Shown here one piece after another: positions 18,004 to 26,468 of a stretch of 64,000 bases of DNA. This DNA is from Collinsella sp. TF06-26 (lineage in GTDB: Bacteria; Actinomycetota; Coriobacteriia; Coriobacteriales; Coriobacteriaceae): positions 1 to 64,000 of the forward strand of contig NZ_NKXR01000002.1 in the NCBI RefSeq assembly GCF_002232035.1, read 5' to 3'. The position numbers and the translations under genes are program-made. Position 1 is the stretch's first letter; each line of letters opens with the position of its first letter. The notes beneath the pieces were generated by a model. It had not been told where the DNA came from. It saw nothing but the letters and a program-made list of their open reading frames with translations, and did not search any database.

Positions 18004-18423
18004 TTAAACAAACTGGTCGTCGGGCGCCATCAGAAGCTCGCCGTATCGCTCCATCAGCCCGTCCCTCAACTGACAAAAAGCGGGAATATATACGTTCAAG
18101 ATGCGCTGAATCAAATCTTGAGCGAGCTTGTTGTCATAGATATGGACGTTCGTATTGCGGTCTTTGAGCATATCTAGCCAGGCCGCCTCATCAATAAAGT
18201 CGTAGAATCGGTAGGACTCCTTCAAGATGGCACGAGGAGACCCCGACGCGGCAAGCGTGGCGCCCTCATACTCGAGCAGACGCTTAAGGAGCTTCCAGCT
18301 CAGTTCAAATTGAAGATTGAACTTATTAATCAAACCACTCTGAACAAAATCATTGTTGAGATCCTGATTGGGCGCATCCTCAAGATTCGCCAAGGCGCTG
18401 ACAAAGTTCTCATATTTTTTCAT
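18004..18423 (-). CDS. HEPN-domain protein of a MNT/HEPN pair (HI0074/HepT-like)
   Basis: A 139-residue helical protein matching the nucleotidyltransferase-substrate-binding family (HI0074-like, TIGR01987). It has FELSWKLLKRLLEYEG and the HEPN R-x4-H motif, R89-NTNV-H94. In characterised MNT/HEPN modules the HEPN protein is an RNase toxin that its partner inactivates by adding nucleotides. The gene overlaps the 3' end of the MNT gene by 14 bases, so translation is probably coupled. It is the last gene of an apparent Rrf2-MNT-HEPN operon. Confidence 0.85.
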   Translation of the reverse strand: MKKYENFVSALANLEDAPNQDLNNDFVQSGLINKFNLQFELSWKLLKRLLEYEGATLAASGSPRAILKESYRFYDFIDEAAWLDMLKDRNTNVHIYDNKLAQDLIQRILNVYIPAFCQLRDGLMERYGELLMAPDDQFV

Positions 18424-18697
18424 ACAGAATCACACCATCCCTGGCAATTTCATCGAGCAATTGACGCGATAAGGACTCGTCGAGATTGACGACATCTACA
18501 TCTAAAAGAGTATCAAGACGCTCCTCGATCAAATATGACAACCGGCCGAAATCCCGGCAACCTGCTACGGCGATGTCAATATCGCTCTTAGGCAAGTTGT
18601 CACCTCGAGCGCGGGAACCAAACAGCACAACCTTCTCGGCGTCACATTCCCGAGCAAAAACTTCAATTTGCTTATACACCTTGTCGAGAGATGTCAT
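18410..18697 (-). CDS. MNT-type nucleotidyltransferase antitoxin (HI0073/MntA-like)
   Basis: A 95-residue minimal nucleotidyltransferase. GSRARGD (27-33) followed by SDIDIAV gives the metal-binding aspartates D39 and D41. It is the expected partner of the overlapping HEPN protein and probably AMPylates or otherwise modifies the HEPN toxin. Its start lies 8 bp after the stop of the Rrf2 regulator on the same strand, which would tie the module to Rrf2 transcription. The ribosome-binding site is weak (AGGGC). Confidence 0.87.
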   Translation of the reverse strand: MTSLDKVYKQIEVFARECDAEKVVLFGSRARGDNLPKSDIDIAVAGCRDFGRLSYLIEERLDTLLDVDVVNLDESLSRQLLDEIARDGVILYEKI

Positions 18698-18705
18698 TTG
18701 CAGCC

Positions 18706-19137
18706 CTACAGCTTAATGTCGAAGTTGATCTCGGGGACGGCAGCAAGGTCGGCCAACGTCACGCCGTCGACGTACTTTTCGATCACGTCGTCCAGACCGC
18801 GCCAGAATTTGACGGTCGAGCAAAGATCGCTGCGGGCGCAGCTGTTGTCGATGCCATCGCACGCCACCGGAGCCGTGCTGCCCTCGACGGCGCGCAGGAT
18901 GTCGCCAGCACGCACCTCGGAGGGATCCTTGGCCATCATGTAGCCGCCGCCCTTGCCGCGCACGCTCTTAAGCAGGCCCGCCTTCATAAGCGGACGAACC
19001 AGCTGCTCCAAATACTTTTGCGAGATATGTTCGCGGTCGGCGACCTCGCGCAGGGCAATCTTGCCCTCGGCGTCGCCCAGCGCCGCGATATAGATCATCA
19101 GCCGGAGGGCATAGCGGCCCTTGGAAGAAATGAGCAT
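18706..19137 (-). CDS. Rrf2 family iron-sulfur regulator (IscR/SufR-like)
   Basis: A 143-residue Rrf2 regulator with an N-terminal winged helix (MLISSKGRYALRLMIYIA...ISQKYLEQLV...GGGYMM). Three cysteines, C93, C100 and C106, are spaced much like the cluster ligands of IscR. It probably senses iron-sulfur status and controls the divergent suf operon and itself. ATG at 19137 is chosen because GGGAGGG lies upstream and the protein then has the normal N-terminus. Two matching 31-bp dyads lie between this gene and sufC. The MNT and HEPN genes follow immediately. Confidence 0.9.
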   Translation of the reverse strand: MLISSKGRYALRLMIYIAALGDAEGKIALREVADREHISQKYLEQLVRPLMKAGLLKSVRGKGGGYMMAKDPSEVRAGDILRAVEGSTAPVACDGIDNSCARSDLCSTVKFWRGLDDVIEKYVDGVTLADLAAVPEINFDIKL

Positions 19138-19157
19138 ACCTACCCTCCCATTGCATC

Positions 19158-19188
19158 TGGGACAACATAACCAAGTTTGTTTGTCCCA
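19158..19188. promoter_or_regulatory. Predicted Rrf2 operator, dyad 1
   Basis: A 31-bp dyad with TGGGACAA at the left end and TTGTCCCA at the right. Inner AAC...GTT positions also match in inverted orientation. It lies 21 bp upstream of the Rrf2 start codon. Confidence 0.65.
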
Positions 19189-19201
19189 AATCTTAAGTAA
19201 G

Positions 19202-19232
19202 TGGGACAAACACAACAGGTTATTTTGTCCCA
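19202..19232. promoter_or_regulatory. Predicted Rrf2 operator, dyad 2
   Basis: A second 31-bp dyad with the same TGGGACAA/TTGTCCCA arms and the same spacing. Its centre is 44 bp from the first dyad, about four helical turns. It sits between the first dyad and the suf promoter region. Confidence 0.65.
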
Positions 19233-19269
19233 GAATTTGAAAAGTCGAGTGGATTAGTCGGGTTTTCCC

Positions 19270-19297
19270 TTGACTAACGCCGAACCCATAGTAACTT
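19270..19297 (+). promoter_or_regulatory. Possible suf promoter
   Basis: A TTGACT -35-like hexamer at 19270-19275 and a TAACTT -10-like hexamer at 19292-19297, spaced by 16 bp. A short direct repeat, AGTACACC, follows twice at about 19322-19341, before the sufC ribosome-binding site. Confidence 0.35.
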
Positions 19298-19361
19298 TAT
19301 TCCGAGAAGATTCCTAGGGTTTAGTACACCTATGAGTACACCATATACAGAGAGGGACAGC

Positions 19362-20162
19362 ATGAGCGCAAATCCGCTGCTTTCCATCGAAGGTCTGACC
19401 GCCTCCGTGGACGAGAAGACCATCCTCCACAACGTCAACCTGCAAGTCGCCGCCGGCGAGACCCATGTGCTGATGGGACCCAACGGCGCCGGCAAGTCCA
19501 CCCTCGGCCACTTGGTCATGGGCGACCCCGTCTATACCGTGCAGGACGGCCGCATCGTCTTTGACGGCCAGGACATCACCGAGCTCACCACCGACAAGCG
19601 TTCGCGCGCCGGCTTGTTCCTGAGCTTCCAGGCCCCGGTCGAGATCCCGGGCGTACCGCTGTCGAGCTTTTTGCGCGCCAGCATCGCCGGCCGCCCCGGC
19701 CTGGAGATGAAGGGCAAGGAGTTCCGTCGTCGCGTCAAGGAGCTCGCGGCCGAGCTCAATATGGACACCGCCTACCTCAACCGCGAGCTGGGCGTGGGCT
19801 TCTCGGGCGGCGAGAAGAAGAAGGTCGAGATGCTCCAGCTTCTGCTGCTGCAGCCCAAGCTCGCCATCCTGGACGAGACCGACTCGGGCCTGGACGTCGA
19901 CGCCCTGTCCACCGTCAGCCACGGCATGGACGCCTACCGCAAGAGCTGCGACGGCTCCATGCTCATCATCACGCACAACACGCGCATCCTGGAACACCTG
20001 GATGTCGATCGCGTCCACGTTATGGTCAAGGGCCACATCGTGCGCGAGGACGACGCCTCGCTGATCCCCTGGATCGACAAGAACGGCTTTGAGACCTTCG
20101 AGCGCGAGGCCGCCGAGCAGCGCGCCCAGGCCGAGGCCGCCGCTGCCGAGCAGCAGGCGTAA
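19362..20162 (+). CDS. sufC: SufC, Fe-S assembly ATPase
   Basis: A 266-residue ABC ATPase of the SUF complex that drives SufB-SufD conformational change for iron-sulfur cluster assembly in the cytoplasm. It has Walker A GPNGAGKST, the signature FSGGEKKKVEM and Walker B LAILDETDSGLD, with the SufC-typical E-T-D-S-G-L-D. ATG at 19362 follows GAGAGGG; a start 10 codons upstream is less likely. It is the first gene of sufCBDSU. The C-terminus is an alanine/glutamine-rich tail. Confidence 0.95.
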   Translation: MSANPLLSIEGLTASVDEKTILHNVNLQVAAGETHVLMGPNGAGKSTLGHLVMGDPVYTVQDGRIVFDGQDITELTTDKRSRAGLFLSFQAPVEIPGVPLSSFLRASIAGRPGLEMKGKEFRRRVKELAAELNMDTAYLNRELGVGFSGGEKKKVEMLQLLLLQPKLAILDETDSGLDVDALSTVSHGMDAYRKSCDGSMLIITHNTRILEHLDVDRVHVMVKGHIVREDDASLIPWIDKNGFETFEREAAEQRAQAEAAAAEQQA

Positions 20163-20174
20163 AGGGGCGACGCA

Positions 20175-21587
20175 ATGACCAAGAACCGCACCGAGGTCGC
20201 GGACATCGACCGCAGCCTCTACGACTTCACCTATGGCGAGGAGGGATTCGAGCGCCTCGACGCCGGCATCACGCCCGACATCGTGCGCGAGATCAGCGCC
20301 AAGAAGGACGAGCCGCAATGGATGCTCGACCTGCGCCTAAAGTCCCTCGAGATCTTCAACCGCTTCCCCGATCCGACGTGGGGCCCCTCCATCGAGGGCC
20401 TGGACATGGACAACATCGTCACCTACGTCAAACCCAACACCGACCAAAAGCACGACTGGGAGTCGGTGCCCGACGACATCAAGAACACCTTTGAGCGCTT
20501 GGGCATTCCCGAGGCTGAGCGCAGCTACCTGGCAGGCGTCGGCGCGCAGTACGACTCCGAGCTCGTCTACCACAACATGCAGGACACGGCGTCCAAGATG
20601 GGCATCGTCTACTCCGGTATTGAAGAAGCCCTGCACGATCCACAGTGGGAACCGCTCATCCACGAGAAGTTTATGACGCTCATCCCGCCCACCGACCACA
20701 AGTTTGCGGCCCTGCACGGTGCCGTGTGGTCGGGCGGCTCGTTTGTCTACGTGCCCAAGGGCACCAAGCTCGACTTCCCGCTGCAGAGCTACTTCCGCCT
20801 CAACGCCAAGGGCGCCGGCCAGTTTGAGCACACGCTCATCATCGTCGAAGACGATGCCGACCTGCACTTTATCGAGGGCTGCTCCGCGCCCAAGTACAAC
20901 GTGGCCAACCTCCACGCCGGCGCCGTGGAGCTCTTTGTGGGCAAGCGCGCACACCTGCGCTACTCGACCATCGAGAACTGGTCCAAGAACATGTACAACC
21001 TCAACACCAAGCGTGCGCGCGTGGACGAGGACGGCGACATCGAGTGGATCAGCGGCTCCTTCGGCAGCCACGTGGGCTACCTGTACCCCATGAGCGTGCT
21101 CAATGGCCGCCGCGCCCGCTCGAGCTTTACCGGCATCACTTTTGCCGGCGCCGGCCAGAACCTCGACACCGGCTGCAAGGTCGTGCTCAACGCGCCCGAG
21201 ACCTCGGCGACCGTCGAGACCAAGGGCATCTCCAAGAGCGGCGGCATCCAGACGTTCCGCAGCTCCATCGTGGCCACGCCCAAGGCCGAGGGCTCCAAGG
21301 CAACCGTGAGCTGCCAGTCGCTGATGCTCGACGACCAGAGCCGCTCCGACACCATCCCCGCCATGGACATCCGCGCCAAGAACGTCGATATCGGCCACGA
21401 GGCCACCATCGGCCGCATCGGCGACGACAAGGTGTTCTACCTGATGAGCCGCGGCATCTCGGAGGAAGAGGCCCGCACCATGATCGTCAACGGCTTTGCC
21501 AACCCGGTCTCCAAAGAGCTGCCGCTGGAGTACGCCGTCGAGATGAACAACCTGATCAAGCTCGAGATGGAAGGAGCGATCGGATAA
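20175..21587 (+). CDS. sufB: SufB, Fe-S cluster assembly scaffold
   Basis: A 470-residue SufB, the scaffold subunit of the SufBC2D complex. Recognisable pieces include GIVYSGIEEALHDP, FIEGCSAPKYNVANLHAG, VLNGRRARSSFTGITFAG, DTGCKVVLNAPETSA and the GHEATIGRI...RGISEEEARTMIVNGF end. Length is normal. The ribosome-binding site is AAAGGGG. It starts 12 bp after sufC and its stop codon overlaps the sufD start. Confidence 0.96.
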   Translation: MTKNRTEVADIDRSLYDFTYGEEGFERLDAGITPDIVREISAKKDEPQWMLDLRLKSLEIFNRFPDPTWGPSIEGLDMDNIVTYVKPNTDQKHDWESVPDDIKNTFERLGIPEAERSYLAGVGAQYDSELVYHNMQDTASKMGIVYSGIEEALHDPQWEPLIHEKFMTLIPPTDHKFAALHGAVWSGGSFVYVPKGTKLDFPLQSYFRLNAKGAGQFEHTLIIVEDDADLHFIEGCSAPKYNVANLHAGAVELFVGKRAHLRYSTIENWSKNMYNLNTKRARVDEDGDIEWISGSFGSHVGYLYPMSVLNGRRARSSFTGITFAGAGQNLDTGCKVVLNAPETSATVETKGISKSGGIQTFRSSIVATPKAEGSKATVSCQSLMLDDQSRSDTIPAMDIRAKNVDIGHEATIGRIGDDKVFYLMSRGISEEEARTMIVNGFANPVSKELPLEYAVEMNNLIKLEMEGAIG

Positions 21588-22858
21588 TGAAACAGGAAAC
21601 CAACACCGCTGCTACCACGCTCGAGCAGGTTAATGCGATGCCTGCTGCCACTTGGGGCTGGCTCAAGATGAACCAGACCAAGCTCGAGCTTTCCGACGAG
21701 CTTGTCACCGCTCCCGCCGGGGCCGTTGAGGTCGAGGGCTTGGACGAGCAGTTCTCCGGTGCCGCCGACGCCTTTGACGCCGCCATGGAAGCCATGGTCG
21801 AGCGCTTCCCCGAGCGCCGCGCCGCTGCCCCCGGCGACGCCGCCGACCGCGCCCGCATCACGCCCGAGACCGAGCTCGACGTGCCCGCCACCTCTGTCTA
21901 CCAGGCCGGCGCCATCAAGCTCGAGGAAGAGCTCTCCCCTGCCGAGGCCTTCGAGACCGGCATGGGCGAAGCCGCCTACACCTACCTGGCCGACCACACC
22001 ACCAAGCGCATCGTCATCGATGTGCCCGCATACCAGCACGCCACGGTTACCGTGCGCGTGAGTGGCGTCGACGCAGCGGCTGCGATTGCCACCATCGACG
22101 TCGTCGCCCATCCGCAGTCGACGCTCGACCTGCAGATCGCCCTGGACTCCCCCGTTGCCGGCGAGGGCGTCGTGGGTTCTGCGCTGCGCGTGTGCGCCCA
22201 CGAGTACGCCACCGTCAACGTGACCTGCACGCAGACGCTCGACGACAGCTGGATCGCACTCGACGACACCGGCCTGTTCCTGGACGAGGGCGCACGCGTC
22301 AACGTGCAGCACACCGTCCTGGGTGCCGGTGCCAGCGCCACCGGCCTTGCCGGCGACCTGCTGGGCGACACCGCCAAGGTGACGATCGACACCGATTACC
22401 TGGGTGCCCGCGAACAGGTGCGCGACTTTAACTACGAGCTGCGCCATCGCGGCCGCAAGACCGAGTGCGAGATCGACGCCAACGGCGTGCTGACCGGCAC
22501 GTCCAAGAAGGTCTACCGCGGCACCATCGACCTCGTGCACGGCTGCAAGGGCGCAACCGGCACCGAACGCGAAACCGTGTTGCTGGCCAACAAGGGCGTC
22601 GACAACAAGACCGTCCCCGTCATCCTCTGCGACGAGGATGACGTCGCCGGCAACCACGGCGCCACGATCGGTCACGTCCGCGACGAGCAGCTGTTCTACC
22701 TCGCCTGCCGCGGCCTCGACCAAAACGCCGCCGAGGACCTGTTCATCCGCGCCAAGCTGGAGGACGCCGCGCTTTCCGCCACCGATGAGCACACCCGCGC
22801 CGCCGTCGTCCGCCTGGGCAACAACCTGATCGATAACTTTGAAGAGGAGCTCGCATGA
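21587..22858 (+). CDS. sufD: SufD-like Fe-S assembly protein
   Basis: A 423-residue SufD-family subunit. The C-terminal core matches the SufB/SufD family: FNYELRHRGRKTECEID, VYRGTIDLVHGCKGATGTE, DEDDVAGNHGATIGHV and YLACRGLDQNAAEDLF. The N-terminal half is divergent, alanine-rich and acidic. ATG at 21587 overlaps the sufB stop by one base (TAATG) and has AAGGAG upstream. It forms the SufBC2D complex with the upstream products. Confidence 0.93.
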   Translation: MKQETNTAATTLEQVNAMPAATWGWLKMNQTKLELSDELVTAPAGAVEVEGLDEQFSGAADAFDAAMEAMVERFPERRAAAPGDAADRARITPETELDVPATSVYQAGAIKLEEELSPAEAFETGMGEAAYTYLADHTTKRIVIDVPAYQHATVTVRVSGVDAAAAIATIDVVAHPQSTLDLQIALDSPVAGEGVVGSALRVCAHEYATVNVTCTQTLDDSWIALDDTGLFLDEGARVNVQHTVLGAGASATGLAGDLLGDTAKVTIDTDYLGAREQVRDFNYELRHRGRKTECEIDANGVLTGTSKKVYRGTIDLVHGCKGATGTERETVLLANKGVDNKTVPVILCDEDDVAGNHGATIGHVRDEQLFYLACRGLDQNAAEDLFIRAKLEDAALSATDEHTRAAVVRLGNNLIDNFEEELA

Positions 22859-24180
22859 TCGATACCGAGCACGTTAAATGCGATACCTGCACCGCCCCCG
22901 AGCCCATGGAGCTCGACGCCAGCGACGAGGCTTCGCGCGGCTGGCCCACCGTCGACATCGAGACCAACCCTTACAAGGCGCAGTTCCCGCTGTTCCAGCA
23001 GCATCCCGAGATCGCCTTCCTCGATAGCGCTGCCACCGCACAGCGCCCCGCCTGCGTGCTCGACGCCGAGCGCGACTTCTACCAGCGCATGAACGCCAAC
23101 CCCCTGCGTGGCCTGTACTCGCTGTCTGTCGAGGCCACCGACGCCATCGCCAAGGTCCGCCAGCAGATCGCCGACCTCATCGGCGCTGCCCAGGCCAACG
23201 AAGTCGTCTTCACCCGCAACACGAGCGAGTCGCTCAACCTGGTCGCCAAGAGCTTTGCACCCACGGTGCTCGAGCCCGGCGACGAGGTCGTCATCACCAT
23301 CATGGAGCACCATTCCAACCTGATCCCGTGGCAGCAGGTCTGCCGCGAGACCGGCGCCAAACTCGTCTACCTCTACCCCACCAAGACCGGCCAGCTCACA
23401 ACCGAGGAGGTTCTGGCCAAGGTTGGCCCCAAGACCAAGATTCTGGCCGTGGGTCAGGTCTCCAACGTGCTAGGCGTCGAGAACCCGGTCAAGAACCTCG
23501 GCAAGCTCGTGCACAAGTATGGCGGCTATCTGGTCGTCGACGGCGCGCAGTCGCTGCCGCACATGCCGGTCGACGTGGCCGATCTGGGCGCCGACTTCTT
23601 TGCCTTTAGCGCGCACAAGGCCATGGGCCCCATGGGTATCGGCGTGCTGTGGAGCAAGATGGACCTGCTCAACGCCATGCCGCCCATGCTTACCGGTGGC
23701 GAAATGATCGATTCGGTCACCGAGCAGGACGCCGTCTGGGCGCCCGTCCCCGAGAAGTTCGAGGCCGGCACGCAGAACGCCGCCGGCATCTTCGCCACAG
23801 GCGCCGCCCTCGACTACCTCGTCAACACGGTTGGCTATGAAAACATCCAGGCACGCGAGCAGGCACTCGTCCACTACCTGATGGGCGAGCTCATGCAGCT
23901 CGACTTTGTCCAGATCATCGGCTCCATCTACTGGGACAACCATCACGGCGTCGTGAGCTTTAATGTCAAGGGCATCCACCCGCACGATGTCGCGAGCATC
24001 ATGGACATGGACGGCGTCTGCATCCGCGCCGGTCACCACTGTGCACAGCCACTGCTCACCTGGCTGGGCGTCGAGAACCTCGCCTGCTGCCGCGCCAGCG
24101 TAGCCTTCTACAACGACAAGGCCGACATCGACAAGTTCATCGCCGGTCTGCATCACGTTTGGAGTACGTTCAATGGGTAA
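22855..24180 (+). CDS. sufS: SufS, cysteine desulfurase
   Basis: A 441-residue class II cysteine desulfurase that supplies sulfur for cluster assembly. It has FLDSAATAQRP, TRNTSESLN, MEHHSN, the PLP-lysine region FFAFSAHKAMGPMGIGVL and the active cysteine in RAGHHCAQP. The start overlaps the sufD stop by four bases (ATGA). The N-terminus carries about 40 extra residues ahead of the usual PLP fold, including a C-x-x-C (C9, C12). This is longer than typical SufS and may be a local elaboration. Confidence 0.95.
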   Translation: MIDTEHVKCDTCTAPEPMELDASDEASRGWPTVDIETNPYKAQFPLFQQHPEIAFLDSAATAQRPACVLDAERDFYQRMNANPLRGLYSLSVEATDAIAKVRQQIADLIGAAQANEVVFTRNTSESLNLVAKSFAPTVLEPGDEVVITIMEHHSNLIPWQQVCRETGAKLVYLYPTKTGQLTTEEVLAKVGPKTKILAVGQVSNVLGVENPVKNLGKLVHKYGGYLVVDGAQSLPHMPVDVADLGADFFAFSAHKAMGPMGIGVLWSKMDLLNAMPPMLTGGEMIDSVTEQDAVWAPVPEKFEAGTQNAAGIFATGAALDYLVNTVGYENIQAREQALVHYLMGELMQLDFVQIIGSIYWDNHHGVVSFNVKGIHPHDVASIMDMDGVCIRAGHHCAQPLLTWLGVENLACCRASVAFYNDKADIDKFIAGLHHVWSTFNG

Positions 24181-24607
24181 CCTTTACACCTCCACCACGT
24201 TCATGGAGCACAACTCACACCCCGACTATAAGTACGAGATGGATGCCCCCACGCACGAGCACGACGGCATCAACCCCAGCTGCGGCGACGAGCTCACCTT
24301 GCAGCTGCGCGTCGAGAACAACGTGATCGAGGAGGCCTCCTTTACCGGCCACGGCTGCGCCATCAGCCAGGCCAGCGCCGACATCATGGCCGACCTCATT
24401 ACCGGCGAGACGGTCGAGGAAGCACGCCGACTGGCAGGGCTATTCCTCGCCATGATTCGCGGCGAGCAGCTCTCCGATGAGGACCTGGAAGACCTGGACG
24501 AAGCCGCCCAGCTCCAGGACATCTCGCACATGCCCGCCCGCGTCAAGTGCGCCGAACTCGCCTGGCGCACCCTCGGCGGCATGCTCGAGGGCAAAGCTAA
24601 CCAGTAG
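24173..24607 (+). CDS. sufU: SufU, sulfur-transfer protein
   Basis: A 144-residue SufU-type protein that accepts persulfide sulfur from SufS in Gram-positive bacteria. It has NPSCGDELTL (C37, D39), FTGHGCAISQASAD (C62) and a third cysteine in PARVKCAELAW, the zinc/sulfur ligand set. The gene overlaps sufS by 8 bases and has GGAG upstream. It is the last suf gene, followed by a strong terminator. No SufE or SufA gene is present here, in line with the Gram-positive layout. Confidence 0.95.
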   Translation: MGNLYTSTTFMEHNSHPDYKYEMDAPTHEHDGINPSCGDELTLQLRVENNVIEEASFTGHGCAISQASADIMADLITGETVEEARRLAGLFLAMIRGEQLSDEDLEDLDEAAQLQDISHMPARVKCAELAWRTLGGMLEGKANQ

Positions 24608-24636
24608 CGGATGTCCCAAATCCAAGCTTTTTGATG

Positions 24637-24670
24637 GCCGAGCCGCCCGATACGGGCGGCTCGGCTTTTT
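24637..24670 (+). terminator. Terminator of the suf operon
   Basis: A stem GCCGAGCCGCCCG/CGGGCGGCTCGGC with a short loop, followed by TTTTT. Confidence 0.92.
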
Positions 24671-24992
24671 ATAACGAGCACACACAGTCCACGCGTCCGG
24701 CGCCCCGCCTGTCATTAAACGCACGGCCAACCGCGAACACGGATGTTCTCCACAGCACCAATGGCTTGCGGCAGGGCCACGGACACTCCACGCAACGTCC
24801 CATATCCTGCCCCGCTGGACTCCGGTTCGCTTTGCGTCTGCCACAGACGGGTCCCCTAGGGTGCGGCGTGCATTTTTGCGAGTATTCAGCACGCCAAGCT
24901 GTGTGTATACGCATCGGAAGTGTTAATCAACATCTCAAGTCGCCTTTATATTGCGATTTAGAACAAGCATCGAGGTCTCAGGGGGCGCAAAC

Positions 24993-25118
24993 ATGAGCTT
25001 CGGAGGATCATCGGTAGGCACAAATCGCTTCGGAGCCCGTATGTTTCAAGATTGCGACGGTGCCGACAGTACCACGATGCTGAATACTCCGCTTTTTGCA
25101 CGGAGTAGACGGGGGTAG
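24993..25118 (+). CDS. Possible 41-residue small protein
   Basis: A short open frame starts MSFGGSSVGTNRFGARMF and ends in LFARSRRG, with AGGGGGC 7 bases before the ATG. It contains one cysteine (C21). A small inverted repeat (CTCCG...CGGAG) lies inside its 3' end. The 590-base gap around it (24671-25261) otherwise shows no gene. I do not recognise the peptide. It could be a genuine small protein or chance. Confidence 0.3.
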   Translation: MSFGGSSVGTNRFGARMFQDCDGADSTTMLNTPLFARSRRG

Positions 25119-25261
25119 GCACAGGCTAAACCTAACTAAGCCGTTATTATATGCATGAAGGCGACCGTTCTATGCAAATCTAGATGCGCAGTTACCGTAC
25201 CAAGCTTTTAGAACAATAGTTGTGGCGAATGGGCGACCCCGGCTGCGGTGCACAGGCGACC

Positions 25262-26065
25262 CTACACCACGTTTCCACCAGTCAGCACCGCCGCTGGCGC
25301 ACGAGCGCGCACGATGCGCGCAGCGGTACTTTTGCCAATCCCCGTATACCGCTCAATCTGACGCACCGTAAATCCGGCATCATGCAATCCAAGAATAACG
25401 ATATTGCGCTGCGCCGACGATGCGGCTTTAACCTCGTGGAGCGGAACCCCGAGACCCTTCGCCAGCTTTTCGGCAAAGGCGTGCCGCTCCCACTCCGTCT
25501 CTTCCAGATCGGGCATCGCAGGCTCGCAGGCATCGGGCGTCGAAAGCGAATAGGCAATAAAGGCCTTGGCAGAACCAAAAAGCTCAAGCACGCAAGACGG
25601 GTCGGAAAATCCCCTCGTCATATCGTTGTCATAGGCCCGTAGATACTCGACAAAGCTGCTCCACACATAACGCTCGATTAAGCTGAAGCCAGCCTCCTGC
25701 GGATCAGCGTGTACAGAGCGAACAGCCTCCATCACCTGCGAGTCGATATCGAGCGAGCGGCGCTCAAAACGTTCACGAAATAGGCAGCCCGAGCGCCCAG
25801 TGCGCTTATTGAACCGACGAGCATACGTCAACAGCAGCCGCTGCATGGCTGCGCTCATTTTGTCCTCGTAATCCAAAAGCACCAGATCCACGCAGTCGCT
25901 CATGAGACACCACGCCACAATCGTCACCTGGGCCTCGCGGCAGCAGTTGCGCATCAGCTCCAAAAACTCCCACCGGTCTTCATCGCCCTCAAAGATGAGC
26001 TGCTTGCCCACACCGCGGGCACAGACATGGTAAAAGCCGGTAACCGTTCTCCAAACGCGCTGCAT
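25262..26065 (-). CDS. RAYT/IS200-like (Y1 transposase family) protein with altered HUH motif
   Basis: A 267-residue protein resembling REP-associated tyrosine transposases. It has FYHVCARGVGKQLIF, AWCLM, and YARRFNKRTGRSGCLFRERF with the candidate catalytic tyrosine Y81. Where relatives have an NHxH metal-binding motif, this protein reads D57-C-V-D60, so the HUH histidines are absent. A C-terminal extension of about 80 residues contains a helix-turn-helix (FTVRQIERYTGIGKSTAAR). ATG at 26065 follows AAGGGAG. It is probably a domesticated or inactive single-copy relative; a DNA-binding role is possible. Palindromic repeats are abundant elsewhere in the window. Confidence 0.7.
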   Translation of the reverse strand: MQRVWRTVTGFYHVCARGVGKQLIFEGDEDRWEFLELMRNCCREAQVTIVAWCLMSDCVDLVLLDYEDKMSAAMQRLLLTYARRFNKRTGRSGCLFRERFERRSLDIDSQVMEAVRSVHADPQEAGFSLIERYVWSSFVEYLRAYDNDMTRGFSDPSCVLELFGSAKAFIAYSLSTPDACEPAMPDLEETEWERHAFAEKLAKGLGVPLHEVKAASSAQRNIVILGLHDAGFTVRQIERYTGIGKSTAARIVRARAPAAVLTGGNVV

Positions 26066-26468
26066 GGCGCTCCCTTCGCCGGGATCTGATTGCCATCCAA
26101 TACAGCACGATTGAAGCGTGCCATCAAAACATTCACGCAAAACAATACACTCGCGCGGCCAAAGGCAGTAAACGGGCGGCGAACGGCACCGTTGCAACAG
26201 GTCAGACCCCGCAACGCATACAAGAGCTGACCAAAAGCTTGCCAAAGACGAACCCCCTCTACGGAAGTTCGCGACCACAGAACATATAGTTAAACCGTTT
26301 CAATTAAAACTTCCGGACTTCTCGCTACGAAAACTGAGCCGTTCGCCGAATATTCCGTGCATTTCGCGGTATTATAGGGGCTGCATGTCATGTCCCTTTC
26401 GAAGGGTCGCCCGGCAATCGCCAGCCACGACCCCCAGACGGGACGCCAACACGATAGAGAGGAGAGGC
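26066..26468. other. Gap between the RAYT-like gene and the Fe-S scaffold gene
   Basis: About 400 bases without a supported gene. A -10-like TATTAT is at 26370, and a GAGAGGAGAG ribosome-binding site lies just before the scaffold start at 26469. Confidence 0.4.

Noticed and set aside
21437-22792. Long minus-strand frame opposite sufD
   Set aside because: It mirrors the codon pattern of sufD and carries no recognisable domain.
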